DNA of 6,483 bases, from the NCBI GenBank assembly GCA_022732315.1, contig JAIJUV010000140.1, positions 1-6,483 of the forward strand, given 5' to 3'. The notes beneath the pieces are model-generated. The model was not told the origin of the DNA. It searched no databases and saw nothing but the letters and a program-made list of their open reading frames with translations. The number at the start of each line of letters is the position of its first letter. Position 1 is the stretch's first letter. The position numbers were made by a program, and so were the translations under genes. The stretch is from Prevotella sp. (GTDB lineage Bacteria; Bacteroidota; Bacteroidia; Bacteroidales; Bacteroidaceae). Shown one piece after another: positions 1 through 6,350 of this stretch.

Positions 1-486
1 CATCTGCATGGTGGGATTGCCCTTCAGCGGGATGAAGAGGAAGGTAGGAATGCTGCGGATGCCGAAGACGGAAGCCAACTCGGGTTCCTGATCGATATCT
101 ACCTTATAGAAATCTATCTTGCCGGCATATTTCCCGGCAAGAGATTCTACCATGGGAGCCATCATCTTGCAAGGTCCACACCAGGTGGCATAGAAATCGA
201 TAATGGCAGGACGGGAACCTGCAAACACCCACTCATCGGGATGAGACTCGTAATCCATAATCTTCTTCCTGAAATCGGAAGCCGTAAGCACCTGCACCTT
301 TCCTGCAGAAGCAGACTGATTACTACTGCCAGCTACTGACTGATCTGCCTTCTCTGCCCCAGTCTTACTCTCTGATTCAATACGAGAAGGCAGCCCCTTT
401 GAGCTGCCTTCCTGTTTCCTGTTATTTTGCGAACATCCCATAAAGGCTAAAGCCATCATGGCATATAAACAAATAGATTTCTTCAT
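1..486 (-). CDS. Thioredoxin-fold lipoprotein, partial (3' end outside window)
   Basis: A probable envelope thiol-disulfide protein of the thioredoxin superfamily. The reading frame starts at the ATG at 486 and runs open for 162 codons off the left edge, so the C-terminus is missing, probably by only a dozen or two residues. Residues 1-17 are a short lipoprotein signal (MKKSIC..., hydrophobic core) ending in FMGC, so Cys18 is the likely lipidated residue; Phe at -3 is less usual than Leu. Residues 19-63 are a low-complexity Ser/Gln/Lys linker. The thioredoxin domain begins near 64, with the active site WCGPCK (Cys103, Cys106) after IIDFYAT, and the cis-proline motif SIPT (Pro147). The CGPC motif is typical of classical thioredoxins that reduce disulfides; the membrane anchor suggests it works on the periplasmic side, with an unidentified electron donor. 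An AAGGAAA stretch precedes the start. It lies 19 bp behind the secreted hydrolase gene, so it is probably co-transcribed. The fold is certain; the substrate is unknown. Confidence 0.9.
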   Translation of the reverse strand, partial: MKKSICLYAMMALAFMGCSQNNRKQEGSSKGLPSRIESESKTGAEKADQSVAGSSNQSASAGKVQVLTASDFRKKIMDYESHPDEWVFAGSRPAIIDFYATWCGPCKMMAPMVESLAGKYAGKIDFYKVDIDQEPELASVFGIRSIPTFLFIPLKGNPTMQM

Positions 487-505
487 TTATTATTTCCTTT
501 TTAAA

Positions 506-1924
506 TTAATAAGCCAAATCAACTGCCACTGGATATACGCGGCATGGGTCGAAATACTCGGCACAACTGTTTACCATTGCCTGCAAATCGGCCTTGACGA
601 TGCCTTGGAACACCTGCTTGCCATTCACCTTGATGGTTACAGGCTTGCTGAGGTCAACCAACTGGTCGTTGAGATATACTCTCAGCTTACCACCTGTGGC
701 TACGGAATAGCTGCGGTTGAACTTCAGGTCGATGCCCCACTGCTTATCCTTCATGGTCGTGGTGTAATCCACATTGCTCACCTTGATGGAAACCACATTT
801 TGGTCGATATCCATCTCGTAGTAAGTTCTCTGCTCTGATGGGCGAGCCAGCACCTGCAGGTTGTAGAAACCCGAACGGCGTCTGCCATCCATCTCGAAAT
901 CCTCCCAGAGCACGGTCTTAGGATATGGATTGCGCACAAACTTCTTGAGCCAAGGAGTAGTCAAACCATAGGTGATGTGATGCTGCATACCCGGCAAAAG
1001 ATGAATGCGATGGCGGAAGATAGGCGTCTTATCCACTGCCAGCGGACGGGAGAGCTGCGCAGAATCGAAAGCCACCTGGGTGTACCAGGTAAGATCGTTG
1101 CGATAGAAACCGGTATCATCAGCCCCCGTGAGGAAGGAGAAACCGATGTTGGCACAGTTCTCTACAGGCGCATTCTTCAGCGGTTCGCCACCAGCCATCG
1201 GACCGGCTGCTGCCCAATAATCTGCATAGAATGATGCCAGTCGCTGACTGCCATAACCACCCTCGCTGATACCGAACACATAGAGACGGTTGGCATCCAC
1301 CTCGCCATTCACCAGGTTCTGGCGAATCAGTTTCTCGAAAGCATACTGCTTAGACAGATGCCACCAGCGATAGTATTCACCCTCGTTCGGAATCTGAGGA
1401 ATGAAATAGATGGAAGGAGAATCCTGGAAGCTCAAACCGAGCTTGATGCCATTAGACCACTCTCTGTCCTTTGGACCCGAGCCGTGGATATACAGGAAGA
1501 GCGGGAATTTTCCGTCGGCAGCCACGCCCTTCTTGCCATAATAATAAGGCATCACGGCATTTGGCTCCAAGCATTTAGGCAGGTTCCACGAACTGTTCTT
1601 AGCCAGTTTCAAGTCTTCCGGCTCAATGAGTTTCTCCTCCTGCAAATTCCTGTTGGCATCGCACCACGCACTCCACACCATCTTCTGATAGCTGGCTATG
1701 TCCTTGCCGTCTATCGCTTGCTGCAACTTGGTTTCAAGCGGAGCGTTCTGGGCAAATTCGGCCTTACCCTCCTTCTCCAATGCTTTCTGCTGCGCTTTCA
1801 GCGACTGCAGAAAGTAAGTATTCAACTTCTTCTGCAAGCCCGGCGACTGCGCCATTGTCTGGGTTGTGTAGGTTAGTGATGCAACTGTCATCACCATGCA
1901 AATCATTTTTTTCATTTCGTACAT
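506..1924 (-). CDS. Secreted alpha/beta-hydrolase (serine esterase/peptidase-like) with C-terminal extension
   Basis: A 472-residue exported enzyme of the alpha/beta-hydrolase superfamily. An N-terminal signal peptide (basic start, hydrophobic core, TMA-Q cleavage site near residue 25) is followed by a Lys/Gln/Glu-rich helical stretch (about 29-110). The catalytic core spans about 125-335: an oxyanion-type HGSGP motif at 147-151, the nucleophile elbow GISEGGYG with Ser220, an acid candidate in GADD (Asp269/270), and a His candidate in MQHHITYG (His315/316). This resembles the polyhydroxybutyrate depolymerase / prolyl-oligopeptidase-like esterases, but the substrate cannot be told from sequence. 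Residues 338-472 look like a beta-rich accessory module ending in a Cys pair (Cys454, Cys461). Two starts are possible: ATG 1924 (MYEMKKM) or ATG 1915 (MKKMICM). The second gives a more typical signal peptide, and no Shine-Dalgarno decides between them. The gene sits 17 bp after the SIMPL gene and 19 bp before the thioredoxin gene, which suggests one transcript. Confidence 0.85.
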   Translation of the reverse strand: MYEMKKMICMVMTVASLTYTTQTMAQSPGLQKKLNTYFLQSLKAQQKALEKEGKAEFAQNAPLETKLQQAIDGKDIASYQKMVWSAWCDANRNLQEEKLIEPEDLKLAKNSSWNLPKCLEPNAVMPYYYGKKGVAADGKFPLFLYIHGSGPKDREWSNGIKLGLSFQDSPSIYFIPQIPNEGEYYRWWHLSKQYAFEKLIRQNLVNGEVDANRLYVFGISEGGYGSQRLASFYADYWAAAGPMAGGEPLKNAPVENCANIGFSFLTGADDTGFYRNDLTWYTQVAFDSAQLSRPLAVDKTPIFRHRIHLLPGMQHHITYGLTTPWLKKFVRNPYPKTVLWEDFEMDGRRRSGFYNLQVLARPSEQRTYYEMDIDQNVVSIKVSNVDYTTTMKDKQWGIDLKFNRSYSVATGGKLRVYLNDQLVDLSKPVTIKVNGKQVFQGIVKADLQAMVNSCAEYFDPCRVYPVAVDLAY

Positions 1925-1941
1925 TGATATTTATTTAATTA

Positions 1942-2649
1942 CTAGTCTTTCAGGGAATAGGTAACCGTGGTCACCACCCTCACCTTTTTAATATAAGGTG
2001 TATTCGAATCCCTATCCTCTATCGAGAACTGTCCCTGGTCGGCATTCATGATCTTGTCAATCTTGCTCTTGCTGTTTTCGGCAAACTGTGTGGCAGTCTG
2101 CTCGGCATTCTCTATCGCCTCCTGCATCATCTTCGGCTTCATCTTGCGGAATGCCACATACTCATACTTCACCGGATTCTCGTAGCCACCATCCACAATG
2201 GCAACGCCCTTCTGGAGCAGGTCACCCTGACGGGCGATGATACTGCGAACCAGTTTCACGTTATTCGAAGTAACGGTGATAATCGACGTGATGTTATAAC
2301 GATAGCCCTGGCGGTTTTCGCCATATCGCTCAGCATTGAGGTCGATGACCACAGGTGCATTGACATTGATTTCGCTCGCCTTCACGCCATTTGCCACCAG
2401 GAAGTTTCTGATGGTTCTCGTGGTGGCATTTATTTTTTGATAGAGTTCAGGCAGGTCGTTGCCTATTTCCTTGGAAACGATAGGCCACGTCACCTTGTCC
2501 GCCTCCACCTCCTTCTCGGCAAGGCCTTTCACTACAACCTTACGGTCTTTACTAATCACACTCTCAAGTCCCGACTTGATACAGAATCCAAGCATGATGA
2601 TGCCGATGGCTAAAATCACGGCTTGCTTAATACCAGAATTGATGTTCAT
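1942..2649 (-). CDS. SIMPL domain-containing membrane-anchored protein
   Basis: A 235-residue protein of the SIMPL family (DUF541), whose members are envelope proteins of poorly understood function, some linked to oxidative-stress tolerance. A single hydrophobic segment near the N-terminus (about 9-26, ILAIGIIMLGF) looks like an uncleaved anchor or signal, putting the rest outside the cytoplasm. The SIMPL domain covers about 36-234: an opening strand VVVKGLAEKEVEADKVTW, a helical stretch with NFLVANGVKASEI (83-94), strands with YRYNITSIITVTS (117-128), the helix AIENAEQTATQFAE (178-191), and a final strand VRVVTTVTYSL. The length is normal for the family. The start at 2649 is supported by a clear GGAGGA six bases upstream, unusual in this group. 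It is the first gene of the leftward operon. I assign the family with confidence; the specific role is not known. Confidence 0.85.
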   Translation of the reverse strand: MNINSGIKQAVILAIGIIMLGFCIKSGLESVISKDRKVVVKGLAEKEVEADKVTWPIVSKEIGNDLPELYQKINATTRTIRNFLVANGVKASEINVNAPVVIDLNAERYGENRQGYRYNITSIITVTSNNVKLVRSIIARQGDLLQKGVAIVDGGYENPVKYEYVAFRKMKPKMMQEAIENAEQTATQFAENSKSKIDKIMNADQGQFSIEDRDSNTPYIKKVRVVTTVTYSLKD

Positions 2650-2655
2650 AATTAG

Positions 2656-2661
2656 TCCTCC
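2656..2661 (-). promoter_or_regulatory. Strong Shine-Dalgarno (GGAGGA) before the SIMPL gene
   Basis: GGAGGA lies 6 bases ahead of the ATG at 2649 and fixes that start. The other starts in this window have only A-rich leaders or, before the thioredoxin gene, a weaker AAGGAAA, as expected for Bacteroidetes, so this site stands out. Confidence 0.75.
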
Positions 2662-2688
2662 ATTATTAAGTTGTTAAAATTGAGTTTC

Positions 2689-2696
2689 CAAAGATA
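2689..2696 (-). promoter_or_regulatory. Putative -7 promoter box for the leftward operon
   Basis: On the minus strand the sequence reads TATCTTTG, an exact match to the Bacteroidetes -7 box TAnnTTTG, about 40 bp before the SIMPL start. The transcript would begin near 2682, leaving a leader of roughly 30 nt that contains the Shine-Dalgarno. I see no clear TTG at the expected -33 distance; the upstream DNA is AT-rich. The box is good but the promoter as a whole is only moderately supported. Confidence 0.5.
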
Positions 2697-2790
2697 CAAC
2701 AAAAATACAGAAAAGCGATACTTTATAATGATAAAATATGCTAAAACACACCATATCAACCCATAATCACCATTTTTTCTGCCCAAAAAC

Positions 2791-2821
2791 TTGCATATAT
2801 TACCAAAAACCCTTATCTTTG
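2791..2821 (+). promoter_or_regulatory. Promoter P1 for the NhaC-family antiporter
   Basis: TTG at 2791-2793, a 20-bp spacer, then TATCTTTG at 2814-2821. This matches the Bacteroidetes -33/-7 pattern, and its spacing is identical to that of the rubrerythrin promoter at 4561-4591. Transcription would start near 2828, giving a leader of about 92 nt that includes the hairpin-forming repeat at 2825-2885. Confidence 0.65.
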
Positions 2822-2824
2822 CAT

Positions 2825-2885
2825 AAGATAGGCTGCACTCGGCCATCCGAAAGCAAGCTTTCATGGCGCTCGTTTGCACTATCTT
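2825..2885. repeat. Compound inverted repeat in the antiporter leader
   Basis: Nested complementary arms can be read directly. The outer arms are AAGATAG (2825-2831) with CTATCTT (2879-2885). The middle arms are GCCAT (2842-2846) with ATGGC (2863-2867). The inner arms are GAAAGC (2849-2854) with GCTTTC (2857-2862), separated by AA; a CC bulge at 2847-2848 lies between the middle and inner arms. In RNA this would fold into a hairpin just after the P1 start. The outer right arm is part of a second TATCTTTG box. I recall similar promoter-associated sequences recurring in Prevotella/Bacteroides genomes, but could not verify this here. Confidence 0.6.
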
Positions 2886-2887
2886 TG
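2880..2887 (+). promoter_or_regulatory. Second -7 box (P2) ahead of the antiporter
   Basis: A second exact TATCTTTG lies 32 bp before the start codon and is followed by GCA, as at P1. No clean TTG is found about 20 bp upstream; the nearest candidate is TTT at 2859-2861 inside the hairpin arm. If active, it would give a leader of about 26 nt without the hairpin. Confidence 0.4.
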
Positions 2888-2919
2888 CAATAAAACATTT
2901 CTAGCCAAAAACAATAAAA

Positions 2920-4545
2920 ATGGATTATAACATGATTGGGACCGCATGGTCGTTACTGCCTCCCTTCGTCGCCATCGCTCTGGCGCTAAAGACGAAAGAG
3001 GTGTATTCTTCTCTCTTTATCGGCATCATTCTGGGTGCCGTGCAATATTGTATTTCGATGGGAACAGGATTCGATGGATTCCTGGTTCACCTGACCAACC
3101 ACACTGTGGGCGAAGGCGACGACGCCAAGTCATACGGATTGATCCACTGCCTCTCCGACCCTTGGAATGTAGGCATTTTGGTGTTCCTGGTGGTTTTGGG
3201 CAGCATCGTTTCGCTGATGAACAAGGCGGGTGGTTCAGCGGCTTTCGGCCGCTGGGCTTCCAAGCACGTGAAGTCGAAGATGGGAGTGCAGATAGCCACC
3301 ATCCTGCTTGGCATTCTGATATTCATCGACGATTACTTCAACTGTCTTACCGTGGGTTCGGTGATGCGCCCCATCGCAGTTCGCAACGGCGTGACCAAGG
3401 AAAAGCTCGCCTATCTCATCGACTCCACCGCAGCACCGGTCTGCATCATCTCGCCTATTTCCAGTTGGGCAGCAGCAGTATCGGGCTTCGTATCGGGAGG
3501 CGAAAACGGACTGGCGCTTTTCTGCAAGGCGATACCTTTCAATTTCTACGCCTTCTTCACCATCCTCTTCATGTTTGGTATCGTGGTATTGGGCTTCGAC
3601 TTCAAGGCGATGAGTAAGTATGATGCAAGACTGAAGGAATGGTACGAGCGCACCAACGGCGGAAAGCTCGACGAGGTGAGCGATACCAAACTGCAAATCG
3701 TGGAGCACGGCGTGGGAGCCAAGCAGCAAGAGAGTTCAAAGAGTAGAGGTTCGGTAAGCGACCTTGTGATTCCAATCATCATGCTCATTGTGTTCTGCAT
3801 GGCGGGCATGGTTTATTCGGGCGGATTCTTCGATGCTGCCAATGCCAACTATCTGAATTTCGTTGATGCCTTTGCGGGCAGCAATGCTTCGGTGGGCCTG
3901 GTACTCGGTTCGCTGGCAGCCCTGATTCTCACCATCGTGATGTTCACGGTGCGCAAGACTCTGCCATTCGATGAGGCGATGAGTAGTCTCATCAAGGGAT
4001 TCGAGGCGATGGTGCCAGCCATCCTGATTCTTACCCTGGCATGGACCCTGAAGAGCATGACCGACTCGCTGGGAGCAGCAGAATATGTATCTGGCGTCGT
4101 GGCAAGCAGTGCTTCAGAGTTGCAGATGCTCCTGCCGGGCATCATCTTCCTGGTAGCCGGTTTCCTGGCCTTCGCCACCGGAACCTCCTGGGGAACCTTC
4201 GGCATTCTGATACCTATCTGCATCGCCGTATTCCCTGCTGCCGACCCGCTGCGCATCATCTCTATCTCAGCCTGCATGGCGGGAGCCGTCTGCGGCGACC
4301 ATATCTCGCCTATCAGCGACACCACCATCATGGCGAGTGCAGGAGCCGAGTGCAAACATGTGCATCATGTTTCATCGCAGTTGCCATACGCCCTGACGGT
4401 GGCTGGCGTAAGCTTCCTCACCTTCATCGTGGCTGGTTTCACCCATACCTGGGGCATGGCTACGAGTGCCATCGTATCATGGATATTCGGTATGTTGATG
4501 CTCGGATTGGCTTTATTTTATTTAAATAAGCGCCAGAAATCGTAA
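2920..4545 (+). CDS. NhaC-family Na+/H+ antiporter
   Basis: A 541-residue inner-membrane transporter of the NhaC family, expected to exchange Na+ (or an organic acid in some relatives) for protons. Hydrophobic stretches suggest roughly 11-13 membrane segments, the clearest near 6-23, 28-46, 83-100, 122-137, 204-226, 281-300, 324-343, 402-420, 423-440, 488-506 and 513-534. Signature regions visible: FIDDYFNCLTVGSVMRP (135-151), ISPISSWAA (177-185), ATGTSWGTFGI (419-429), and GDHISPISDTTIMASAGA (459-476). The acidic and polar residues in these motifs are the probable ion-path residues. A hydrophilic loop at about 230-280 separates the two halves. The length is at the upper end for the family. 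The start at 2920 is the first in-frame ATG after the promoter; Met5 (2932) is an alternative. It is transcribed alone and divergently from the SIMPL operon. The family is secure, but the exact ion or substrate is not, so no gene symbol is given. Confidence 0.92.
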   Translation: MDYNMIGTAWSLLPPFVAIALALKTKEVYSSLFIGIILGAVQYCISMGTGFDGFLVHLTNHTVGEGDDAKSYGLIHCLSDPWNVGILVFLVVLGSIVSLMNKAGGSAAFGRWASKHVKSKMGVQIATILLGILIFIDDYFNCLTVGSVMRPIAVRNGVTKEKLAYLIDSTAAPVCIISPISSWAAAVSGFVSGGENGLALFCKAIPFNFYAFFTILFMFGIVVLGFDFKAMSKYDARLKEWYERTNGGKLDEVSDTKLQIVEHGVGAKQQESSKSRGSVSDLVIPIIMLIVFCMAGMVYSGGFFDAANANYLNFVDAFAGSNASVGLVLGSLAALILTIVMFTVRKTLPFDEAMSSLIKGFEAMVPAILILTLAWTLKSMTDSLGAAEYVSGVVASSASELQMLLPGIIFLVAGFLAFATGTSWGTFGILIPICIAVFPAADPLRIISISACMAGAVCGDHISPISDTTIMASAGAECKHVHHVSSQLPYALTVAGVSFLTFIVAGFTHTWGMATSAIVSWIFGMLMLGLALFYLNKRQKS

Positions 4546-4560
4546 TAGTTCTTAATTTTC

Positions 4561-4591
4561 TTGCATAATTGAAACATTTTCAATATCTTTG
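4561..4591 (+). promoter_or_regulatory. Rubrerythrin promoter
   Basis: TTG at 4561-4563, a 20-bp spacer and TATCTTTG at 4584-4591 match the Bacteroidetes consensus. The start of transcription would be near 4598, leaving a leader of about 44 nt. It lies in the 96-bp gap after the antiporter stop, in which I see no terminator, so some read-through from the antiporter gene is possible. Confidence 0.7.
4568..4584. promoter_or_regulatory. Candidate operator: perfect palindrome within the rubrerythrin promoter
   Basis: ATTGAAA (4568-4574), CAT, TTTCAAT (4578-4584): a perfect 7-3-7 inverted repeat. It fills the spacer between the -33 and -7 boxes and overlaps the first base of the -7 box, where a repressor would block polymerase. 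It has no T-run suited to termination. The regulator is not identified. Confidence 0.45.
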
Positions 4592-4614
4592 TAGGAGAAA
4601 TCAGATATAGAACA

Positions 4615-4630
4615 TATTAACATTTTAATA
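4615..4630. repeat. Short inverted repeat in the rubrerythrin leader
   Basis: TATTAA, CATT, TTAATA: perfect 6-bp arms, ending 11 bases before the start codon. All arm pairs are A-T, so an RNA hairpin would be weak; it may be a DNA-binding site or chance in an AT-rich leader. Confidence 0.3.
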
Positions 4631-4641
4631 CAGAATACATT

Positions 4642-5184
4642 ATGAAGGAATTGAAAGGAACAAAGACAGAGAAGAACCTCCAGGAGGCATTCGCTGGTGA
4701 GTCACAGGCTCGTAACAAATATACTTACTTTGCAAGTAAGGCTAAGAAGGACGGTTATGTTCAGATAGCTAACATCTTTGAGGAGACAGCTTCCAACGAG
4801 AAGGAGCACGCCAAGATGTGGTTCAAGTACTTGGAGGGCGGTGCCATCAAGAGTACCGAAGAGAATCTTCTGGCTGCTGCCGAGGGTGAGCATGGCGAGT
4901 GGACAGAGATGTACAAGCGCATGGCTGAGGAGGCTCGTGAGGAGGGCTTCGATGAGATTGCCGCTAAGTTCGAGATGGTAGCTGAGATTGAGAAGCACCA
5001 CGAGGAGCGTTATCGCAAGCTCCTGAAGAACGTTCAGGACAAGGTAGTTTTCTCTCGTGATGGCGACTGCATCTGGCAGTGCTCTAACTGCGGTCACATC
5101 GTAGTAGGCAAGGAGGCTCCAGAGGTTTGCCCAGTTTGCAACCACCCACAGAGCTACTTCCAGATCGAGGCTAAGAATTACTAA
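4642..5184 (+). CDS. rbr: Rubrerythrin (diiron peroxide-reducing protein)
   Basis: A 180-residue cytoplasmic rubrerythrin, which reduces hydrogen peroxide to water using electrons passed through its rubredoxin-like domain and so protects anaerobes. The N-terminal four-helix diiron domain (about 1-135) shows the expected ligands: Glu20 in GESQARNKY, Glu53 and His56 in NEKEH, Glu83/Glu86 in GEHGEW, and Glu117-x-x-His120 in [10 protein letters not shown]. The C-terminal rubredoxin-like domain (about 140-180) has two CxxC pairs, Cys147/Cys150 and Cys163/Cys166, to bind one iron. Length and domain order are normal. Codon choice is strongly biased (GAG, AAG, CGT, AAC), more so than in its neighbours, which fits a highly expressed gene. 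The start is the ATG preceding KELKGTKTE, the family's usual N-terminus. It has its own promoter with a palindrome and its own strong terminator, so it is probably a single-gene transcript under redox or stress control (inference). Confidence 0.96.
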   Translation: MKELKGTKTEKNLQEAFAGESQARNKYTYFASKAKKDGYVQIANIFEETASNEKEHAKMWFKYLEGGAIKSTEENLLAAAEGEHGEWTEMYKRMAEEAREEGFDEIAAKFEMVAEIEKHHEERYRKLLKNVQDKVVFSRDGDCIWQCSNCGHIVVGKEAPEVCPVCNHPQSYFQIEAKNY

Positions 5185-5205
5185 GTAATTTGCAAATAGA
5201 ACGCC

Positions 5206-5245
5206 AAGAGGGTGTGTCATAAGTCCATGACACACCCTCTTTTTT
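5206..5245 (+). terminator. Intrinsic terminator of rubrerythrin
   Basis: A perfect 15-bp stem, AAGAGGGTGTGTCAT (5206-5220) with its reverse complement (5227-5241), a 6-base loop AAGTCC and a T-run to 5245. It starts 21 bp after the rubrerythrin stop. On the minus strand no T-run follows the stem, so it is not an obvious terminator for the convergent mutY. Confidence 0.9.
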
Positions 5246-5276
5246 AACGTACTAAAAAACGAAAGCCACTACTTTA

Positions 5277-6347
5277 TCACTGATGAATCTTCTCCAGCAT
5301 GATTTCTATCAATCTCGGCACACCGTAATTTTCTATATCGCTTTCCTTAATCCAGATGTAATCATCAGGAAGAGAAGGACGCTCCTCAACCTCCAGCAGA
5401 TAGAAATCGGCAAGAAGAATGCGATGGGTCAATACATGCTTCACATCCTTTGCCAGCAATATCGGATCCTTCACGAAAGAAGGCAATTCCTTCATATCCG
5501 ATATATTATACGGTTCCCACAATCCCTGCCAGATATCCCCCTCACCACGACGATGAATCGCAATCCACGATTCAGCCTCAGCATGTTTTTCAGCCTCAGC
5601 ATAATTTTCAGCCTCAGCTTGCGATTCCAAAGCTGGCGCCTTATATCTGATATACACATAAGAAAGATGACGGGTCTTTACCTTCACCGTCTTATTCTTC
5701 ACTGGCAGTTCCTCTACCCTGCCGTTTCGCAAAGCCTCACAGGTTTCGGCAAGCGGACAAAGAAGGCATTTCGGCGATTGAGGGGTACACTGAATGGCAC
5801 CGAAATCCATCATTCCCTGGTTATAGGCTGCTGCCTCTGAAGCAGGCAACAGCGATTGCGCCAAAGCTGCAAACTCCTTCTTTCCCTGGGTGGAATTGAT
5901 GGGGGTATCGATTCCGAAATATCGGGAAAGCACACGATATACATTGCCATCTACCACTGCGGCTGGAAGATTGAAGGCAAAGGAGCCGATGGCAGCGGCT
6001 GTATAATCACCCACTCCCTTTAACGATTTAATGCCATCCAGCGTATTAGGGAATTCACCCAAAGCTACAATTTGTCTGGCTGCGGCATGAAGATTGCGGG
6101 CACGGGAATAATAGCCCAAACCCTGCCAGAGCTTCAAAACATCATCTTCGCTGGCATCAGCCAGGTCTTCCACATGGGGATAGGTTTGCATAAAGCGTTC
6201 CCAATATTCCCATCCCTGGGCGATGCGGGTTTGCTGCAGGATGATTTCGCTGAGCCAAATGGCATAAGGGTCGCGGGTTTCGCGCCAAGGCAAATCCCTG
6301 CCGTTTTCACGAAACCAACGGAGTATTTCAGCAGAAAAGCTATTCAT
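5277..6347 (-). CDS. mutY: A/G-specific adenine glycosylase MutY
   Basis: A 356-residue DNA repair enzyme that removes adenine mispaired with 8-oxoguanine, preventing G:C to T:A changes. Numbering is from the ATG at 6347. The glycosylase domain (about 1-210) has LPWR (19-22), catalytic Glu34 in SEIILQQT, the helix-hairpin-helix LKGVGDYTAAAIGSFA (109-124), and catalytic Asp133 in VVDGNVYRV. Four cysteines at 187, 194, 197 and 203 (C-x6-C-x2-C-x5-C) bind the 4Fe-4S cluster. The C-terminal NUDIX-like domain (about 225-356), which reads 8-oxoguanine, includes WQGLWEP (273-279) and HVLTHR (304-309). It carries an unusual Ala/Glu repeat at about 244-261. An in-frame TTG at 6356 would add three residues but lies within the upstream 7-bp repeats, so I prefer the ATG. 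All catalytic residues are present, so it should be active. It is convergent with rubrerythrin. Confidence 0.95.
   Translation of the reverse strand: MNSFSAEILRWFRENGRDLPWRETRDPYAIWLSEIILQQTRIAQGWEYWERFMQTYPHVEDLADASEDDVLKLWQGLGYYSRARNLHAAARQIVALGEFPNTLDGIKSLKGVGDYTAAAIGSFAFNLPAAVVDGNVYRVLSRYFGIDTPINSTQGKKEFAALAQSLLPASEAAAYNQGMMDFGAIQCTPQSPKCLLCPLAETCEALRNGRVEELPVKNKTVKVKTRHLSYVYIRYKAPALESQAEAENYAEAEKHAEAESWIAIHRRGEGDIWQGLWEPYNISDMKELPSFVKDPILLAKDVKHVLTHRILLADFYLLEVEERPSLPDDYIWIKESDIENYGVPRLIEIMLEKIHQ
5565..5618 (-). repeat. 18-bp x 3 tandem repeat inside mutY
   Basis: On the minus strand, three units each start with the same 12 bases GCTGAGGCTGAA followed by a variable hexamer (AATTAT, AAACAT, TCGTGG). 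They encode AEAENY, AEAEKH and AEAESW. The period is exactly 18 bp, so changes in copy number keep the frame. The sequence GAATCG occurs both just before the array and at its end. It lies between the first two strands of the NUDIX-like domain. Confidence 0.85.
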
Positions 6348-6350
6348 AAA

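Noticed and set aside
2652..2879. A 75-codon minus-strand open frame ending two bases before the SIMPL start, with a hydrophobic stretch
   Set aside because: It needs a GTG start inside the antiporter leader repeat, has no ribosome site, and contains the operon's likely -7 box. The AT-rich promoter DNA explains the hydrophobic residues.
2946..3617. Long overlapping plus-strand frame in the antiporter gene
   Set aside because: Arg/His/Gly-rich out-of-frame translation, typical of a shadow; the antiporter frame has clear family motifs.
4568..4584. The palindrome as a terminator for the antiporter gene
   Set aside because: The arms are AT-rich and are not followed by a T-run; its position inside a good promoter fits an operator better.
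4702..5235. Long minus-strand frame opposite rubrerythrin
   Set aside because: It is the antisense shadow of a biased, highly conserved gene and extends into the terminator; no recognisable motif.
5206..5245. Bidirectional terminator shared with mutY
   Set aside because: Read on the minus strand, the stem is followed by TTGGCG and no T-run, so only the rubrerythrin direction is supported.
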